DNA of 64,000 bases from CAVYGN01 sp963796325 (GCA_963796325.1 CAWCLF010000001.1:1364001-1428000); one strand, 5' to 3'; counted from the first letter of the stretch, positions 16,831 to 26,209 are shown. The notes: generated by a model not told the origin, from the letters alone. Translations and numbers: made by a program.

Positions 16831-17568
16831 ATGAAATTAATTGTTACTGCAGCGGTTCTGGCCGTTTTATGCACCGGGACGGCTTTCTCGACTTCATGGG
16901 AGGACTGCAGGGCCCTGGGTTCCGCTTTTGCAAAGGACTCAAACCAGATCCATGGGATGATCGATGATTATGAGGCAAAATTGAAAACAGATCCTTCGGA
17001 TTACTATTCCGGTCTTGCAGTCGGGATACTTTACTTTACGCTGGCTGTCCCTGAAAAGCCTGAATCGGGAGCCGCAGATAAGGCGGCCGGTTATATCGAA
17101 AGATTTCTTGAAAAAGAAAAGGGCGATCCCCTGGCCCTGATTTATAGCGGCCTCGCTCATGGGCTTATAGCCAGGGATTCTCCAAATCCGGTCGTTAAAA
17201 TGATCGACGGCAACAAAAGTTTCGATATCTGCGACAGGGCCGTAAGATCGGCCCAAGGAAAACCGTTCGAATGGTATATCCGATTCCTCCGCGCCACCGA
17301 TTACTGCCATGTTCCCGATTTTTTTAATAAAAAAGAAACGGCCGAGAAGGATTTCAGGTTCGTCGAATCAGAATATGATAAAAATCCTTCCATCGAAGGC
17401 GTAATGGGGATAGTTTATTTCTACCTGGGTGAATATGAAAAATCAAAGGGGCACGTGGATAAAGCTGTGGAATACTGGAAAAAGTCTGACGCTTTGAATG
17501 AAAAGTTTAAAGCCGACTCATTTGAATCCAGGACTGCAAAAAAAAGGCTCGAGGTTTTTGCCGACTGA
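16831..17568 (+). CDS. Periplasmic TPR-like helical repeat protein
   Basis: 245 residues. A Sec signal peptide (MKLIVTAAVLAVLCTGTAFS) is followed by a helix-rich mature protein with TPR-like pairs, most visible as IEGVMGIVYFYLGEYEKSKGHVDKAVEYWKKSDALN-like repeats near the C-terminus and SGLAVGILYFTLAV near 60. No catalytic motif. It is the first gene after the promoter and precedes the ABC ATPase by 44 bp, so it is probably an accessory binding protein of that transporter or of its substrate. Two or three Cys residues remain in the mature form. Function inferred only from context. Confidence 0.75.
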   Translation: MKLIVTAAVLAVLCTGTAFSTSWEDCRALGSAFAKDSNQIHGMIDDYEAKLKTDPSDYYSGLAVGILYFTLAVPEKPESGAADKAAGYIERFLEKEKGDPLALIYSGLAHGLIARDSPNPVVKMIDGNKSFDICDRAVRSAQGKPFEWYIRFLRATDYCHVPDFFNKKETAEKDFRFVESEYDKNPSIEGVMGIVYFYLGEYEKSKGHVDKAVEYWKKSDALNEKFKADSFESRTAKKRLEVFAD

Positions 17569-17572
17569 AGAG

Positions 17573-17590
17573 GGGCGGGGTTTCCCGCCC
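17573..17590 (+). other. GC-rich hairpin between operon genes
   Basis: GGGCGGG-GTTT-CCCGCCC, a 7-bp stem in the 44-bp gap between the TPR-like gene and the ABC ATPase gene. It is followed by TATTATTAATT rather than a T run, so it is a poor terminator; it may cause partial termination or set the ratio of the first gene to the rest of the operon. Confidence 0.5.
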
Positions 17591-17612
17591 TATTATTAAT
17601 TAGGAGATCGTT

Positions 17613-18275
17613 ATGTTTATCAGCGTAAAAAATATTTCGAAAAGCTACAAAATGGACAAAGTCCGCATCCAGGCCCTGAAAAATGTGAGCCTCGATATCG
17701 AAAAAAGCGATTTTATCTGTCTTATGGGACCAAGCGGCGCAGGAAAATCGACCCTTCTCCACGTAATCGGATGCATAGAGAACCCGACGGACGGGGATGT
17801 GGTCATACATGGCGAAAATGTGAAATCGATGAACGATAAAAAACTTTCCTTATTCAGGAATTCCCATATAGGTTTTATTTTCCAGAGTTTCAACCTGCTG
17901 CCGGTCCTGAACGTATATGAAAATGTGGAATATCCCCTTATGATCAGGGGTAAAAAAGTTGACAGGGATGAAGTCATAGATGTAATCGAGTCGGTAGGAC
18001 TGCAGGATTATTTGAAACACAGGCCGGATGAACTTTCCGGCGGGCAGAGGCAGAGGGTAGCCGTGGCAAGGGCTCTTGTAACAAAACCCGATATTATCAT
18101 TGCGGACGAACCCACGGCCAATCTTGATTCAAAGACAGGCGAAAGGATAATCGACCTGCTTCTCGATTTAAACCGCAAATCGAATACGGCTTTCCTGTTC
18201 TCGACCCATAATGAAGCCGTTTCGAAATATGCAAAGAGGATCGTTCACATTCTCGACGGCGAACTTCAGAATTGA
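17613..18275 (+). CDS. ABC transporter ATP-binding protein, LolD/MacB type
   Basis: 220 residues. Walker A GPSGAGKST (39-47), Q-loop FQSFNLLP (90-97), signature LSGGQ (141-145), Walker B IIIADEP (161-167) and the switch His in FSTHNEA are all present. The sequence PTANLDS after Walker B and the length are typical of the LolD/MacB/FtsE-like group, which works with FtsX-type permeases and drives extraction or export at the periplasmic side rather than transport through the membrane. Two permease genes follow directly (11 and 14 bp gaps), so the complex is likely ATPase2-permease heterodimer, as in LolCDE. AGGAG precedes the ATG. Confidence 0.95.
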   Translation: MFISVKNISKSYKMDKVRIQALKNVSLDIEKSDFICLMGPSGAGKSTLLHVIGCIENPTDGDVVIHGENVKSMNDKKLSLFRNSHIGFIFQSFNLLPVLNVYENVEYPLMIRGKKVDRDEVIDVIESVGLQDYLKHRPDELSGGQRQRVAVARALVTKPDIIIADEPTANLDSKTGERIIDLLLDLNRKSNTAFLFSTHNEAVSKYAKRIVHILDGELQN

Positions 18276-18286
18276 GGGAGGACTCA

Positions 18287-19513
18287 ATGTTTTATTTCAA
18301 ACTAGGCTGGCGGAACATTTTGAAGAACCTGAGGCAGACTTCTCTGACAATGGCTACCCTTGTTATCGGCATGGCAAGCCTTGCCGTATTCAGCGGGTCC
18401 AATTCTTACCTTTTCAGGGAATTCAGCGAAAGGATCATAAAAACCCAGTACGGGCATTTCCAGCTTTATGCCGGGGGTTTTCTTAAAAACGGTAGGGATT
18501 GTCCTTTCGATTACCTGATCCATGACTACAAAAAGGTGATCGAAAAACTTAAAATGATTCCCCATGTCAAATTTGCCGCGCCGAGGCTTTCTTTTAACGG
18601 CTTAATATCCGGAGATAAGGACAGCACTGTGATCATGGGTCTGGCCGGCATGCCGGAAGAGGAAAAATTAATGGATTCATCTCTTGTAACAAACGGCGAT
18701 TTTATCAGCGCGGACGATCAATCCGGCTTAGTTGCCGGGGATCTTCTCCTGGGAAAACTTGAAGGAAACATCAGCGATACTTTTACAATTATGGCGACCA
18801 TGAGGGGCGGCGGCATTAACGGGATAGACGCCAGGGTGAAGGGCGTAAGGAAAGGATACGGAGAATTCGATAAAATGAGCGGAATGTTCGTCCTGGCGAA
18901 CCTTAAAAAAATTCAGAATCTGCTTAATGTCGGAGAATCTGCCGACACGATTGTCGTTATGCTGGACAGCACTCTTAATATGCCTGCAGCGGAACCGGCA
19001 ATAAAGGAAATATGCAGAACAATGGGACTTGAGTATAAAAGATGGGATGAACTGGCGGTATTTTTTGAAAGCGTAAAGGACATGTTCAACATGAATATCC
19101 TGATCCTCACTATCATAATCATTGCAATTCTTATTTTTATCATTGCAAACACCATGTCGATGAACCTTCTTGAAAGGACACGTGAAATCGGGACTATCAG
19201 GGCCCTGGGCACGACACGGATCAAGGTTGCGGGAATATTCCTCGCCGAAAGCGCCCTGATCGGCGCCATAGGAAGCTTTGCGGGCATTATTGCCGGATTA
19301 ATCATAGCATTTGCTGTAAATCTGTCAGGAGGAATATATCATAAGCCGAGTTCAGCCGCTTCTAACGGTTATACGACATTTATCGAACCGGAATTATCGG
19401 GTTTAATTATGTATTTTGTGATTTTTATTGCAGCCGCCGTACTGTCGGCGGTTTCGACAGCGGGAAAAGCTGCAAAAACCGATATTTCGGAAGCTCTAAG
19501 GTCCGTATCGTAA
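18287..19513 (+). CDS. FtsX/LolCE-type ABC permease, first
   Basis: 408 residues. An N-terminal membrane helix (about 20-42), a large periplasmic MacB-type core domain (about 45-265) and three C-terminal helices with the conserved RTREIGTIRALGTT loop between the second and third helix. ATG 18287 follows GGGAGG; an in-frame TTG at 18272 is rejected. It is a close paralog of the next gene (same LxPRLSFxG, GxAGxPxEEK and GGGxN segments), so the permease is probably a heterodimer made by duplication. Confidence 0.93.
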   Translation: MFYFKLGWRNILKNLRQTSLTMATLVIGMASLAVFSGSNSYLFREFSERIIKTQYGHFQLYAGGFLKNGRDCPFDYLIHDYKKVIEKLKMIPHVKFAAPRLSFNGLISGDKDSTVIMGLAGMPEEEKLMDSSLVTNGDFISADDQSGLVAGDLLLGKLEGNISDTFTIMATMRGGGINGIDARVKGVRKGYGEFDKMSGMFVLANLKKIQNLLNVGESADTIVVMLDSTLNMPAAEPAIKEICRTMGLEYKRWDELAVFFESVKDMFNMNILILTIIIIAILIFIIANTMSMNLLERTREIGTIRALGTTRIKVAGIFLAESALIGAIGSFAGIIAGLIIAFAVNLSGGIYHKPSSAASNGYTTFIEPELSGLIMYFVIFIAAAVLSAVSTAGKAAKTDISEALRSVS

Positions 19514-19527
19514 ATATTGGAGGAGAT

Positions 19528-20748
19528 ATGTTTTATATAAAACTGGCTTTAAGGAACCTGGTCAAGGGCAAAAAGAGGAGCTTCCTGACAATGTTCACAA
19601 TTGTCCTGGGGATGACTGCTCTTATACTTGCCGACGGATTTGTCAGCTACAGTTTATGGGGGTTCAGGGAATCCATCATCAACGGCGGAATAGGCCATTT
19701 CCAGATATACAGGAAGGGATTTCTTCGGTACGGGGAGGAAAAGCCGTTCGATTACATGATCACCGGACATAAAAAGATCATCAGAGAGCTGTCTATAATA
19801 CCGGGCATCAAGCTGATAAGTCCGAGGCTCTCCTTCCGGGGGATCGTATCGAGCGCGGACAGGAGCGCCATCATTTCCGGCACGGCGGGCAATCCTGACG
19901 ATGAAAAGATGTTCAGCACTTTTACAACGCTTAACGAGGGGGAAAACCTTTCCGATACAAACCCGCTTGGAATTATGATCGGAAGCGGCGTGGCGCGGAG
20001 GATATCGGGCAAGGCCGGAGACCCATGCACGGTAATCGTATCGATGAAAGGCGGAGGCGTCAATGCTCTGGATTTCAACATTTCGGGAGTGATCCAGAGC
20101 CATAACGAGGAAATGGATAATGTCTATGCGCTTGCCGGCCTCAAAACGATCCAGACCCTTCTTAATGTATCCAATTCGATCGATACCCTGACCGTCATGC
20201 TTGCAAAAACTGAAAATATGAAAGAGGCGGAGGCTTCAATCGGAAGTTACTGCGAAAAGACGGGGCTTGAATACAGGAGGTGGGACCAGATAGCCCCGTA
20301 TTATTACCCCGCAAAAGATTTTTACAGTTCGGCTATGAATATCGCCATGATCGTAATATTTGCCATTGTCATTTTCGCCGTAGCCAATACCATGACTATG
20401 GCTCTTTTTGAGAGGATACGCGAAATAGGAACGATAAGGGCCCTGGGCACTACGCAGCCTGGGGTGATGAGGATTTTCCTCTCGGAAGGACTTCTCATCG
20501 GAATATTCGGATCTCTTGCCGGCATAGTCTGCGGGATTATGATTGCGTGGATCGTAAATGCCTCGGGAGGAATACAGATACCTCCTCCTCCAGGATCGGC
20601 AAAGGGGTACCGGGCTATGATCGTCCCGCAAATATGGAGCTGCCTGTCATTTTTTATGATGTTTTTATGTGTTACTGCTGCAGCGGTGATCTATCCTGCG
20701 TTTAAAGCAGCCAGGATGGCCGTAGCCGACGCTTTAAGGTGGATTTAA
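19528..20748 (+). CDS. FtsX/LolCE-type ABC permease, second
   Basis: 406 residues with the same topology as the upstream permease: one N-terminal and three C-terminal membrane helices and a periplasmic core of about 220 residues; RIREIGTIRALGTT marks the coupling loop. GGAGGAG precedes the ATG. The two permeases and the ATPase have no peptidase or HlyD-like partner, which argues against a bacteriocin or macrolide exporter; the LolA-like protein that follows points to handling of an envelope lipid or lipoprotein. Confidence 0.93.
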   Translation: MFYIKLALRNLVKGKKRSFLTMFTIVLGMTALILADGFVSYSLWGFRESIINGGIGHFQIYRKGFLRYGEEKPFDYMITGHKKIIRELSIIPGIKLISPRLSFRGIVSSADRSAIISGTAGNPDDEKMFSTFTTLNEGENLSDTNPLGIMIGSGVARRISGKAGDPCTVIVSMKGGGVNALDFNISGVIQSHNEEMDNVYALAGLKTIQTLLNVSNSIDTLTVMLAKTENMKEAEASIGSYCEKTGLEYRRWDQIAPYYYPAKDFYSSAMNIAMIVIFAIVIFAVANTMTMALFERIREIGTIRALGTTQPGVMRIFLSEGLLIGIFGSLAGIVCGIMIAWIVNASGGIQIPPPPGSAKGYRAMIVPQIWSCLSFFMMFLCVTAAAVIYPAFKAARMAVADALRWI

Positions 20749-20773
20749 TCTTGAAATATAAGGAGTTATAAGT

Positions 20774-21517
20774 ATGAAGAAAACTGTTTTAAACCTGCTG
20801 CTCTTTTGTTTATTCTCTGTTCCATGCTTTTCCATAACAGCCGAGGAAATTTTACAGAAAGCGGATGAAAGCCGTTCGGTCGGCACCAATTTTGAAATGA
20901 CTATTTACATGGAAGATTACCGTAAAGGGCAATTGTCGGACAAGGCGATGATGAAGGGTTTTGTAAAAGGGCAGGACAGGTCGATGGTGTCCTATACGGA
21001 ACCTGCAAATATGAAGGGCAGGAAAATACTAATGATAAACGACGACATGTGGATATTCCTTCCGGATACAAAGAAACCTGTCAGGCTGACCGCTTCCCAG
21101 AGGCTTCTGGGCCAGGCTTCCAACGGGGACGTGGTCAAGGTGCGTTTTTCATACGACTACAGCGCTGTTTTGAACGGAGAGGAACAGGTTTCGAATTCGG
21201 AGCCGGAGGCTGTAAACTGCTACAGACTGTCCCTGCAGGCCAGGAGAAGCGGGGCGACCTACAGCCATATGACTTTGTGGGTACAGACCGGCACCTTTTA
21301 TCCCGTTAAAGCCGAATTTTTTGCCCTGAGCGGAAAAAAGCTCAAAACCGCTTTTTACAGCAATCCCAGGGAAATGGAAGGCAGGAACGTTATAACGAAA
21401 ACAATGATTTATGATGAAATACAGAAGGACAATTATACCTCGATCGAAAACTTGAACCTTAAAAGCACGGATATCGAAGACAGGTATTTTAACAAGGAAT
21501 ACCTGCAGAGAATGTGA
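20774..21517 (+). CDS. LolA-like outer membrane lipoprotein-sorting protein
   Basis: 247 residues with a signal peptide (cleavage probably after CFS near residue 22). The mature part shows the pattern of the LolA/LolB-fold family often annotated as outer membrane lipoprotein-sorting protein: ITAEEILQKADESR at the start, a MKGFVKG strand, DDMWIFLPDTKKPVRL, QRLLGQASNGDV and a C-terminal YFNKEYLQRM. Such proteins form an open barrel that shields lipid tails in the periplasm. Together with the LolCDE-like ABC genes upstream and the barrel protein downstream it suggests a dedicated inner-to-outer membrane route. AAGGAG precedes the ATG. Confidence 0.85.
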   Translation: MKKTVLNLLLFCLFSVPCFSITAEEILQKADESRSVGTNFEMTIYMEDYRKGQLSDKAMMKGFVKGQDRSMVSYTEPANMKGRKILMINDDMWIFLPDTKKPVRLTASQRLLGQASNGDVVKVRFSYDYSAVLNGEEQVSNSEPEAVNCYRLSLQARRSGATYSHMTLWVQTGTFYPVKAEFFALSGKKLKTAFYSNPREMEGRNVITKTMIYDEIQKDNYTSIENLNLKSTDIEDRYFNKEYLQRM

Positions 21518-21546
21518 ATGCAATTAGGATTTTGCGGAGATAATTT

Positions 21547-22848
21547 ATGAAATTCATCGTACCTGTCATATTGCTTTTTATTCTGCACTCTCTTCTTTCA
21601 GGCCTCGATACGAACGATACCGGCTTGGCATATACGGTCAGGCTGTTCAATACTGAAAATTTCACTTCTTTTAAAAGCGCGCTCAATCCCGGTAATGTCC
21701 TGGGAAATTACAGCGGCCTGGACGGAATGTTAAAATATTATGCGGATATGACATTCAAGTCGGGTCCGGTTTCATTCCAGGCCGCAGATATAGGTTGCCT
21801 TGAAGCGGCAACTGATGCAACCCTTACCAACAGGGTTGCCGAAATATACATTTCCGATCATGCAGGGACATTTTTTTTTGACGCGGGTAAGAAGAAAATA
21901 ACCCAGAGCGTAAGTTTCATAGCTTCCCCCGTGGATTTTATCTTGAACGTTTCTAACGATATTTCAAAGAACAAGACTTACAACCTCGAGTTTTCCGAGG
22001 GAAAATTCATGGCTAACACGGACTGGTATTCCGATTTCGGCGTTTTCGGGTTTTGCTATATTCCTGAAATAGACTTTACAAACAGCGCCCCCGTTTATTT
22101 TTCAAGCCCCCAGGCGGAGCAGGAGGAATTGAGGTATTCGGTGGATATTTACGGGATCGATGCGTCGCTGGCCGTTTCCCATGATGAGATCTGGAGGGAA
22201 GGGGCCGGCCTGTCGGCGACGATCGGGGACTGCATAGAGATCCATTCGGAAGGGGCATTCCTTGAAAATAAAAATAGAACGGTTCTTCAAACAAACCAGG
22301 TAATAACCGGATTCGACCCTGTCCGGATGAAAACAATATATTCCCCGTTTTTGACCAATACGGAACAGACATTATACAACGTCGCCGAAGTTGTTGCCGG
22401 GGGAAGCTACAACACCGATCTGTTTACGATCATGATCGAGTATTACTATAACGGCGGAGGTTTCGATTTCGGCGAATGGAACGGCATCAGGAAATCCCTG
22501 CAAGATTTCAGGGGCTCTTACGACTCGCCCCCCGGTTCTGTAAACTCCTTTCCGAATCTCGGTGCGATGATGAATTTTATCCAGACTAACGGGATGCTCG
22601 ACCTCTGCCGTCATTATGCTATGATAAGGCTGTCGAATCCTGCATCCGAGAAAATGGGACTTTCATGCGCTACGCTGATGAACCTCGAGGATTTCAGCGG
22701 GATGGAAATTCTTACTGCCTGCTATACGGGATGGGATCATCTTACCTTAACAGGGGGATTTACCTTTGATTTCGGGGAAGATTACTCCGAATTCAAGCTT
22801 AAGGGACAGGATTGGACAGTCAGCCTCGAAATAGAAATCGACATCTAA
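21547..22848 (+). CDS. Predicted outer membrane beta-barrel protein
   Basis: 433 residues. A signal peptide (about 1-18) is followed by a sequence rich in alternating aromatic strands and Asn/Gly turns, ending in an amphipathic strand with a charged last turn (WTVSLEIEIDI). No family recognised. It is the last gene of the operon, 29 bp after the LolA-like gene, with GGAGATAATTT before the ATG. The arrangement suggests that it is either the outer-membrane receptor for the cargo or the cargo itself. In other phyla similar operons end with a DUF1302-like barrel; that specific assignment is not supported by a visible motif. Confidence 0.65.
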   Translation: MKFIVPVILLFILHSLLSGLDTNDTGLAYTVRLFNTENFTSFKSALNPGNVLGNYSGLDGMLKYYADMTFKSGPVSFQAADIGCLEAATDATLTNRVAEIYISDHAGTFFFDAGKKKITQSVSFIASPVDFILNVSNDISKNKTYNLEFSEGKFMANTDWYSDFGVFGFCYIPEIDFTNSAPVYFSSPQAEQEELRYSVDIYGIDASLAVSHDEIWREGAGLSATIGDCIEIHSEGAFLENKNRTVLQTNQVITGFDPVRMKTIYSPFLTNTEQTLYNVAEVVAGGSYNTDLFTIMIEYYYNGGGFDFGEWNGIRKSLQDFRGSYDSPPGSVNSFPNLGAMMNFIQTNGMLDLCRHYAMIRLSNPASEKMGLSCATLMNLEDFSGMEILTACYTGWDHLTLTGGFTFDFGEDYSEFKLKGQDWTVSLEIEIDI

Positions 22849-22903
22849 GCAGGGCCGTTATAAAAATCTTTTCAACTATTCACAGATTAAAAAGAACTTT
22901 TTA

Positions 22904-22932
22904 TTGCATTCGGTTTGCTCTATATCTATAAT
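22904..22932 (+). promoter_or_regulatory. Promoter of the membrane LuxR-type regulator
   Basis: TTGCAT (22904-22909), 17-bp spacer, TATAAT (22927-22932), about 75 bases before the ATG at 23015. Confidence 0.6.
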
Positions 22933-23014
22933 ATGGCTGATGAGAGCATCAAACTTTCATGCTTTCCTTTATACAATTATATAATAATTCAATTTGCATT
23001 GGGAAGGGGTCTGG

Positions 23015-24490
23015 ATGAGGAAAGTTTTTGTTTTGATTGTCACGGGAATTTTACTCTTTTTAAACGGCTGCGTTCAAATTTCCCCGCTAAAGCAGCCTTA
23101 CGCAAAGAAGGGGATTATCGATTTAAGGTCCTGGGATTTTAAAAGCGACAGGATTGTCAGCCTGGATGGGGAATGGGAATTTTACTGGCAGAAACTTCTT
23201 ACCCCGGAGGATTTCCAAACCAATAAAACGTTAATCTGCAACGATTACATCCGGATTCCCGGCACATGGGACAGGTTTGTCGCCAGCGGAACAAATCTAT
23301 CCGGAAGGGGGTTCTGCACAATAAGGCTCCTTGTGAAACTTCCGGATACCAATAATATCCTCGGTTTTGAAACCGGCGAGATAGGAACGGCGTATTACCT
23401 CTGGCTCGACGGCTTGAGGAAATTTGCAAGCGGAGTAGTCGGCCCGAGCGAAGGGCGGATGCTCGAAAAAATCTCATACAAGCCCATATATTTCAAGCCC
23501 TCGCAAAAAGATCTTGAAGTTGTAATCCAGATATCGAATTTCAAGGACAGGCATGGAGGTGTCTGGGGAAGCATTTTATTCGGTTCAGAGTCCGGATTAA
23601 GCTTCCATGATCTGGAAAAAACCGCCATTGAAATGCTGTTGACAGGGATACTACTTATTACGGGAATTTACCAGCTGATCCTGTTTATTTTCAACCGGAA
23701 AGACCTGTCCTTTCTCTTTTTCGGAATATTCTGCCTGTTGATAGGGCTTCGCACCGTCCTTACCAGCGGCTGGCTTTTCGAATTTATTTTCAAGAACATA
23801 GGTTTCGAATGGTACGACAAGATGCAATTATTAATTATCGATATAGCTCCTCCGGTATTTTTATTCTTTTTAAGATCCCTTTTCCCCAAGGAAGCCGATT
23901 TAAGGATAGTTTCGGCATTATCTTTACCTGGAATTCTGCTCGCCCTGTTTGTCCTTCCGACGCCAGTGAAGATCCATACGAATGCGCTGACAGTTTCTCA
24001 ATATGTCCTGACCTTCCTGATCCCCTATGTCTTTTTCGTCCTCTTCAGGGCATTGAGGAAAAAAAGGGAAGGATCGGTGCTGGTCCTGTCGGGTTTTGCA
24101 GTCCTGGCGGCTGTAATAATGAACGATATTCTTTACAGCAATCTCGTTATCAACTCATCAATGATAATTCCAGTGGGTATGATGATTTTCATACTTTTAC
24201 AGTCCGTAATGCTTTCGATCAGGGTGGCGAGGCTCCAGCGGAATCCGGCCCTCTCCATGGAAATAGGAGTTGATAAGATAGAGTCTTTTTGCGAGAAATA
24301 TTCGATATCGCCCAGGGAAAAAGAAGTCATGCTTCTCCTGATAAAAGGCATGCAGTACCTGAAAATTTCCGAAATGTTATTTATCTCCGTTTCTACCCTT
24401 AAAAAACATGTCAACAGCCTTTATACAAAAACCGGTGCGGGCAACAAGCTGGAGCTGACACACCTGCTTGTCAGGGAAAATAAAATTTAA
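23015..24490 (+). CDS. Jelly-roll/7TM sensor with C-terminal LuxR-type DNA-binding domain
   Basis: 491 residues. The N-terminus looks like a lipoprotein signal (LLFLNGC, Cys 19). Residues about 30-195 form a jelly-roll of the glycoside-hydrolase-2/7TMR-DISM extracellular type (SLDGEWEFYWQKLL, IRIPGTWDRF, YYLWLDG). Seven membrane helices follow at about 205-405. The C-terminus (about 425-491) is a GerE/LuxR helix-turn-helix: SPREKEVMLLLIKGM and the recognition helix SVSTLKKHVNSLYTKTG. The protein is therefore a one-component regulator with its DNA-binding domain anchored to the inner membrane. In most 7TM-DISM proteins the output is a kinase or cyclase; here it is direct transcriptional control. 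ATG 23015 is chosen over a TTG at 22994 since GGAAGGGG lies just upstream. Targets unknown; the neighbouring lipoprotein gene is a candidate. Confidence 0.85.
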   Translation: MRKVFVLIVTGILLFLNGCVQISPLKQPYAKKGIIDLRSWDFKSDRIVSLDGEWEFYWQKLLTPEDFQTNKTLICNDYIRIPGTWDRFVASGTNLSGRGFCTIRLLVKLPDTNNILGFETGEIGTAYYLWLDGLRKFASGVVGPSEGRMLEKISYKPIYFKPSQKDLEVVIQISNFKDRHGGVWGSILFGSESGLSFHDLEKTAIEMLLTGILLITGIYQLILFIFNRKDLSFLFFGIFCLLIGLRTVLTSGWLFEFIFKNIGFEWYDKMQLLIIDIAPPVFLFFLRSLFPKEADLRIVSALSLPGILLALFVLPTPVKIHTNALTVSQYVLTFLIPYVFFVLFRALRKKREGSVLVLSGFAVLAAVIMNDILYSNLVINSSMIIPVGMMIFILLQSVMLSIRVARLQRNPALSMEIGVDKIESFCEKYSISPREKEVMLLLIKGMQYLKISEMLFISVSTLKKHVNSLYTKTGAGNKLELTHLLVRENKI

Positions 24491-24607
24491 CATATCAGGT
24501 TAAAATGGTACAAAAGTTCCATTGTAAAGCCGGGATATCTTCCTTATAATAATCGGCAAATTTCATGACTTATGCCTCTTGGATAATATTTGTGTACGGG
24601 GATTGAT

Positions 24608-26209
24608 ATGTCATATCAACAAAAAAGCCTTATATTCTACTTTACCGTATTTATCACCGCCCTGATTGTTTGCGTGGCATGTTCGAACTCGCCGGGCGGC
24701 GGCGGCGGCGGAGGCCATTCATCCTCTTCATCTGCTCCTTCGTCGTCTTCCAGCAGCAGCTCTTCGGGCCCGTCATACGTTTCAGGGTTTTTTACATATA
24801 GCGTTTCGGGCGGCACGGCGGTCATCGTAGGGTTATCGTCCGCATGGTCGAACGCTAACCCGGCGCAGAAAAGCAACCTCGTCATACCCGGCACGATAGG
24901 CGGATACAGCGTGACAGGCATCGGGGATTATGCATTTTACAGCTGTTCAAATATGATCGATATAAGCATTCCTGCCGTCACCAATATCGGCAATCTGGCA
25001 TTCTACGACTGCATATCTTTGACTAATATTAATATTCCTTCGAGCGTCAAGGGTATCGGGGATTGGACGTTTGCTTTCTGCAATTCCCTGAAAAGCGTAA
25101 ACCTGCCCTCCGGTATTACAAGTATCGGTAATAATGAGTTTGTTTGGTGCAGTTCTTTGAACAGCATAAACATCCCCTCAGGCGTCACAAGCATAGGGAA
25201 TAGCGCGTTCGACCACTGCGGGTGTTTACAGCATATAAATATACCGATAAATGTCACAAATATCGGGGCAGAGGCGTTCGGAAGCAGCGCTTTATACGAC
25301 ATAACGATTCCGGCTGGAGTCGTAAATATCGCCGACGATACATTCTATAACTGCACTCTGACCAATATCAGCATCCCTTCGACCGTAACGAATATTGGAG
25401 CTTGCGCATTTCAATATTGCCACCTGCTGGCGGGCATAAATATCCCCTCAAGCGTCGTAAGCATCGGATTTTCGGCGTTTGACGGCTGCAACTCCCTTAC
25501 CAACATAAATATCCCGTCCGGCGTCGAGAGCATCGGCGATTACGCATTTGAAGACTGCGGCTCTTTAACTAATATAAACATACCCTCGGGGGTGACATAT
25601 ATCGGGAGTTATGCGTTTTCGGACTGTACCAACCTGATAACCGTAATTCTTCCCGGCACCATTAACGTCCTGGAAGATTATATTTTTAACAACTGCACCA
25701 ATTTGACTTGTATAAATATCCCCTCCGGGGTCACAAATATCGGCGAGCGCGCATTTGTCTGGTGCAGTTCATTAAAAAGCGCGATCCTCCCCTCCGGCGT
25801 CACCTTTATCGGGAGCCTTGCATTCGCAGATTGCGTCAGCCTGACGAATATAAACATCCCGTCCGGCGTTACCAGCATAGAGGCAAGCACTTTTGCCTTC
25901 TGCGGCTCTTTGTCCAATATAAATATTCCATCGAGCGTCACTAATATAGCGGGCGGAGCTTTCCGTGCAGCCGGTTTGACTAACGTAACGATCCCTTCAA
26001 GCGTCGCAGGCATAGGGAACGGCGCTTTCAGCAGCTGCAATGCCTTGACTATGGTTATTGAAAATCCCGTTGCACCGCCGTCCATGGGAACCGGCGTTTT
26101 CGATTTTTGCGGATCGCTGACGGCAATAAAAGTGCCTGCGGGCGATGTCGATGCGTACACCAACGCAGCCGGATGGTCGGCATACACGGGCATTATCGTT
26201 TCGCAGTAG
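24608..26209 (+). CDS. BspA-type leucine-rich repeat lipoprotein
   Basis: 533 residues. A lipoprotein signal peptide ends at VCVAC (Cys 25), followed by a Gly7 run and a Ser-rich linker, both typical of spirochaetal surface lipoproteins. From about 90 to 490 there are 17-18 repeats of about 23 residues of the TpLRR/BspA type (TNINIPSGVTSIGxxAFxxC), then a cap IKVPAGDVDAYTNAAGW. BspA-like proteins in Treponema and Tannerella bind host or matrix proteins; here the ligand is unknown. The DNA repeats are similar enough to recombine, so copy number may vary between strains. GGGG lies seven bases before ATG 24608. The last 17 bases overlap the 3' end of ileS on the other strand. Confidence 0.92.
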   Translation: MSYQQKSLIFYFTVFITALIVCVACSNSPGGGGGGGHSSSSSAPSSSSSSSSSGPSYVSGFFTYSVSGGTAVIVGLSSAWSNANPAQKSNLVIPGTIGGYSVTGIGDYAFYSCSNMIDISIPAVTNIGNLAFYDCISLTNINIPSSVKGIGDWTFAFCNSLKSVNLPSGITSIGNNEFVWCSSLNSINIPSGVTSIGNSAFDHCGCLQHINIPINVTNIGAEAFGSSALYDITIPAGVVNIADDTFYNCTLTNISIPSTVTNIGACAFQYCHLLAGINIPSSVVSIGFSAFDGCNSLTNINIPSGVESIGDYAFEDCGSLTNINIPSGVTYIGSYAFSDCTNLITVILPGTINVLEDYIFNNCTNLTCINIPSGVTNIGERAFVWCSSLKSAILPSGVTFIGSLAFADCVSLTNINIPSGVTSIEASTFAFCGSLSNINIPSSVTNIAGGAFRAAGLTNVTIPSSVAGIGNGAFSSCNALTMVIENPVAPPSMGTGVFDFCGSLTAIKVPAGDVDAYTNAAGWSAYTGIIVSQ

